A DNA stretch of 6,349 nucleotides from Microthrixaceae bacterium (GTDB lineage Bacteria > Actinomycetota > Acidimicrobiia > Acidimicrobiales > Acidimicrobilacustridaceae): positions 1 to 6,349 of the forward strand of contig CANGMY010000090.1 of assembly GCA_947455015.1 (NCBI GenBank). Direction: 5' to 3'. Position numbers and translations under genes: made by a program. Below the pieces are notes generated by a model, which saw nothing but the letters and a program-made list of their open reading frames with translations, had not been told where the DNA came from and made no database searches. Shown in pieces: positions 6,147 to 6,349 of the stretch. Within the stretch, counting starts at the first letter, position 1; every line of letters starts with the position of its first letter.

Positions 6147-6349
6147 TGCGCGACGAACTCCTTTCGCCCGAACCCACACCAGACGATGTCGAACCGGTGC
6201 TCAATGATCGGCCCTCGGGTGCTGACCTCATCGGCGAAGAAGGCGGATTACGACCGCGTCACCTCGACGACTTTGTTGGTCAGCGTGAGCTGAAAGAGCA
6301 CCTCGGCATCATCCTCGAAGCCGCTCGTCGACGCGAGCAAGCCGTCGAC
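6146..6349 (+). CDS. ruvB: Holliday junction branch migration ATPase RuvB, 3' end outside window
   Basis: RuvB is the hexameric AAA+ ATPase that pumps DNA through the RuvA-bound junction. The ATG at 6146 overlaps the ruvA stop by one base (TGATG). The 68 codons to the right edge encode a variable, acidic N-terminal segment of about 33 residues, then the family signature LRPRHLDDFVGQRELKEHL at about 35-53 and the beginning of the next helix (IILEAARRRE). The Walker A and B motifs lie beyond the window. The N-terminal segment before LRP is moderately long but of a kind common in the family. Confidence 0.95.
   Translation, partial: MRDELLSPEPTPDDVEPVLNDRPSGADLIGEEGGLRPRHLDDFVGQRELKEHLGIILEAARRREQAVD

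Noticed and set aside
1..6349. Defence system, mobile element, CRISPR or other new multi-gene system
   Set aside because: All genes belong to known metabolic or recombination families, no direct-repeat arrays or terminal inverted repeats were seen, and composition looks even along the window.

Overview
This is a moderately GC-rich bacterial chromosomal segment (GC above 50% by eye), densely packed and with GTG as well as ATG starts. The best guess is an actinobacterium, possibly of the Acidimicrobiia. Three things point there: a single-chain (homodimeric) pyruvate dehydrogenase E1 whose sequence reads very like the mycobacterial AceE, the order ruvC-ruvA-ruvB, and two genes that look leaderless, each with a TANNNT box 7-8 nt before its ATG. 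Species cannot be told from the window.

Layout, left to right. Positions 1-726 (+) hold the 3' part of an alpha/beta-hydrolase-fold gene that is open to the left edge; its nucleophile serine position is a glycine. One base later, convergent, lies aceE (728-3430, -), encoding a complete ~900-residue E1. A 129-bp gap (3431-3559) separates aceE from the divergent rnhA (3560-4108, +), an RNase HI with all catalytic residues and a ~44-residue tail ending in the pentapeptide QLSLF, a textbook beta-clamp-binding motif. Then comes a short-chain dehydrogenase of the HSD10 / 3-hydroxyacyl-CoA dehydrogenase type II kind (4168-4947, +), closed by a near-ideal intrinsic terminator (4967-5001). After it a new transcription unit begins: ruvC (5029-5547), ruvA (5544-6146) and the start of ruvB (6146 to the right edge), with overlapping stop/start codons.

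The ruvCAB genes together encode the Holliday-junction branch-migration motor and resolvase. A 16-bp site over the ruvC start codon (5021-5036) matches the Gram-positive/actinobacterial LexA box at 10 of 12 half-site bases, so SOS control of this operon is likely. RNase HI belongs to the same broad area (R-loop and RNA-primer removal), and its clamp motif would tie it to the replisome. aceE and the dehydrogenase are metabolic genes with no evident link to the repair genes.

I found no mobile element, CRISPR array, tRNA or rRNA, and no wholly new system. The points most worth following up are the clamp motif on RNase HI, the LexA box at ruvC and the serine-less hydrolase. There is no gene-free stretch longer than 300 bases.
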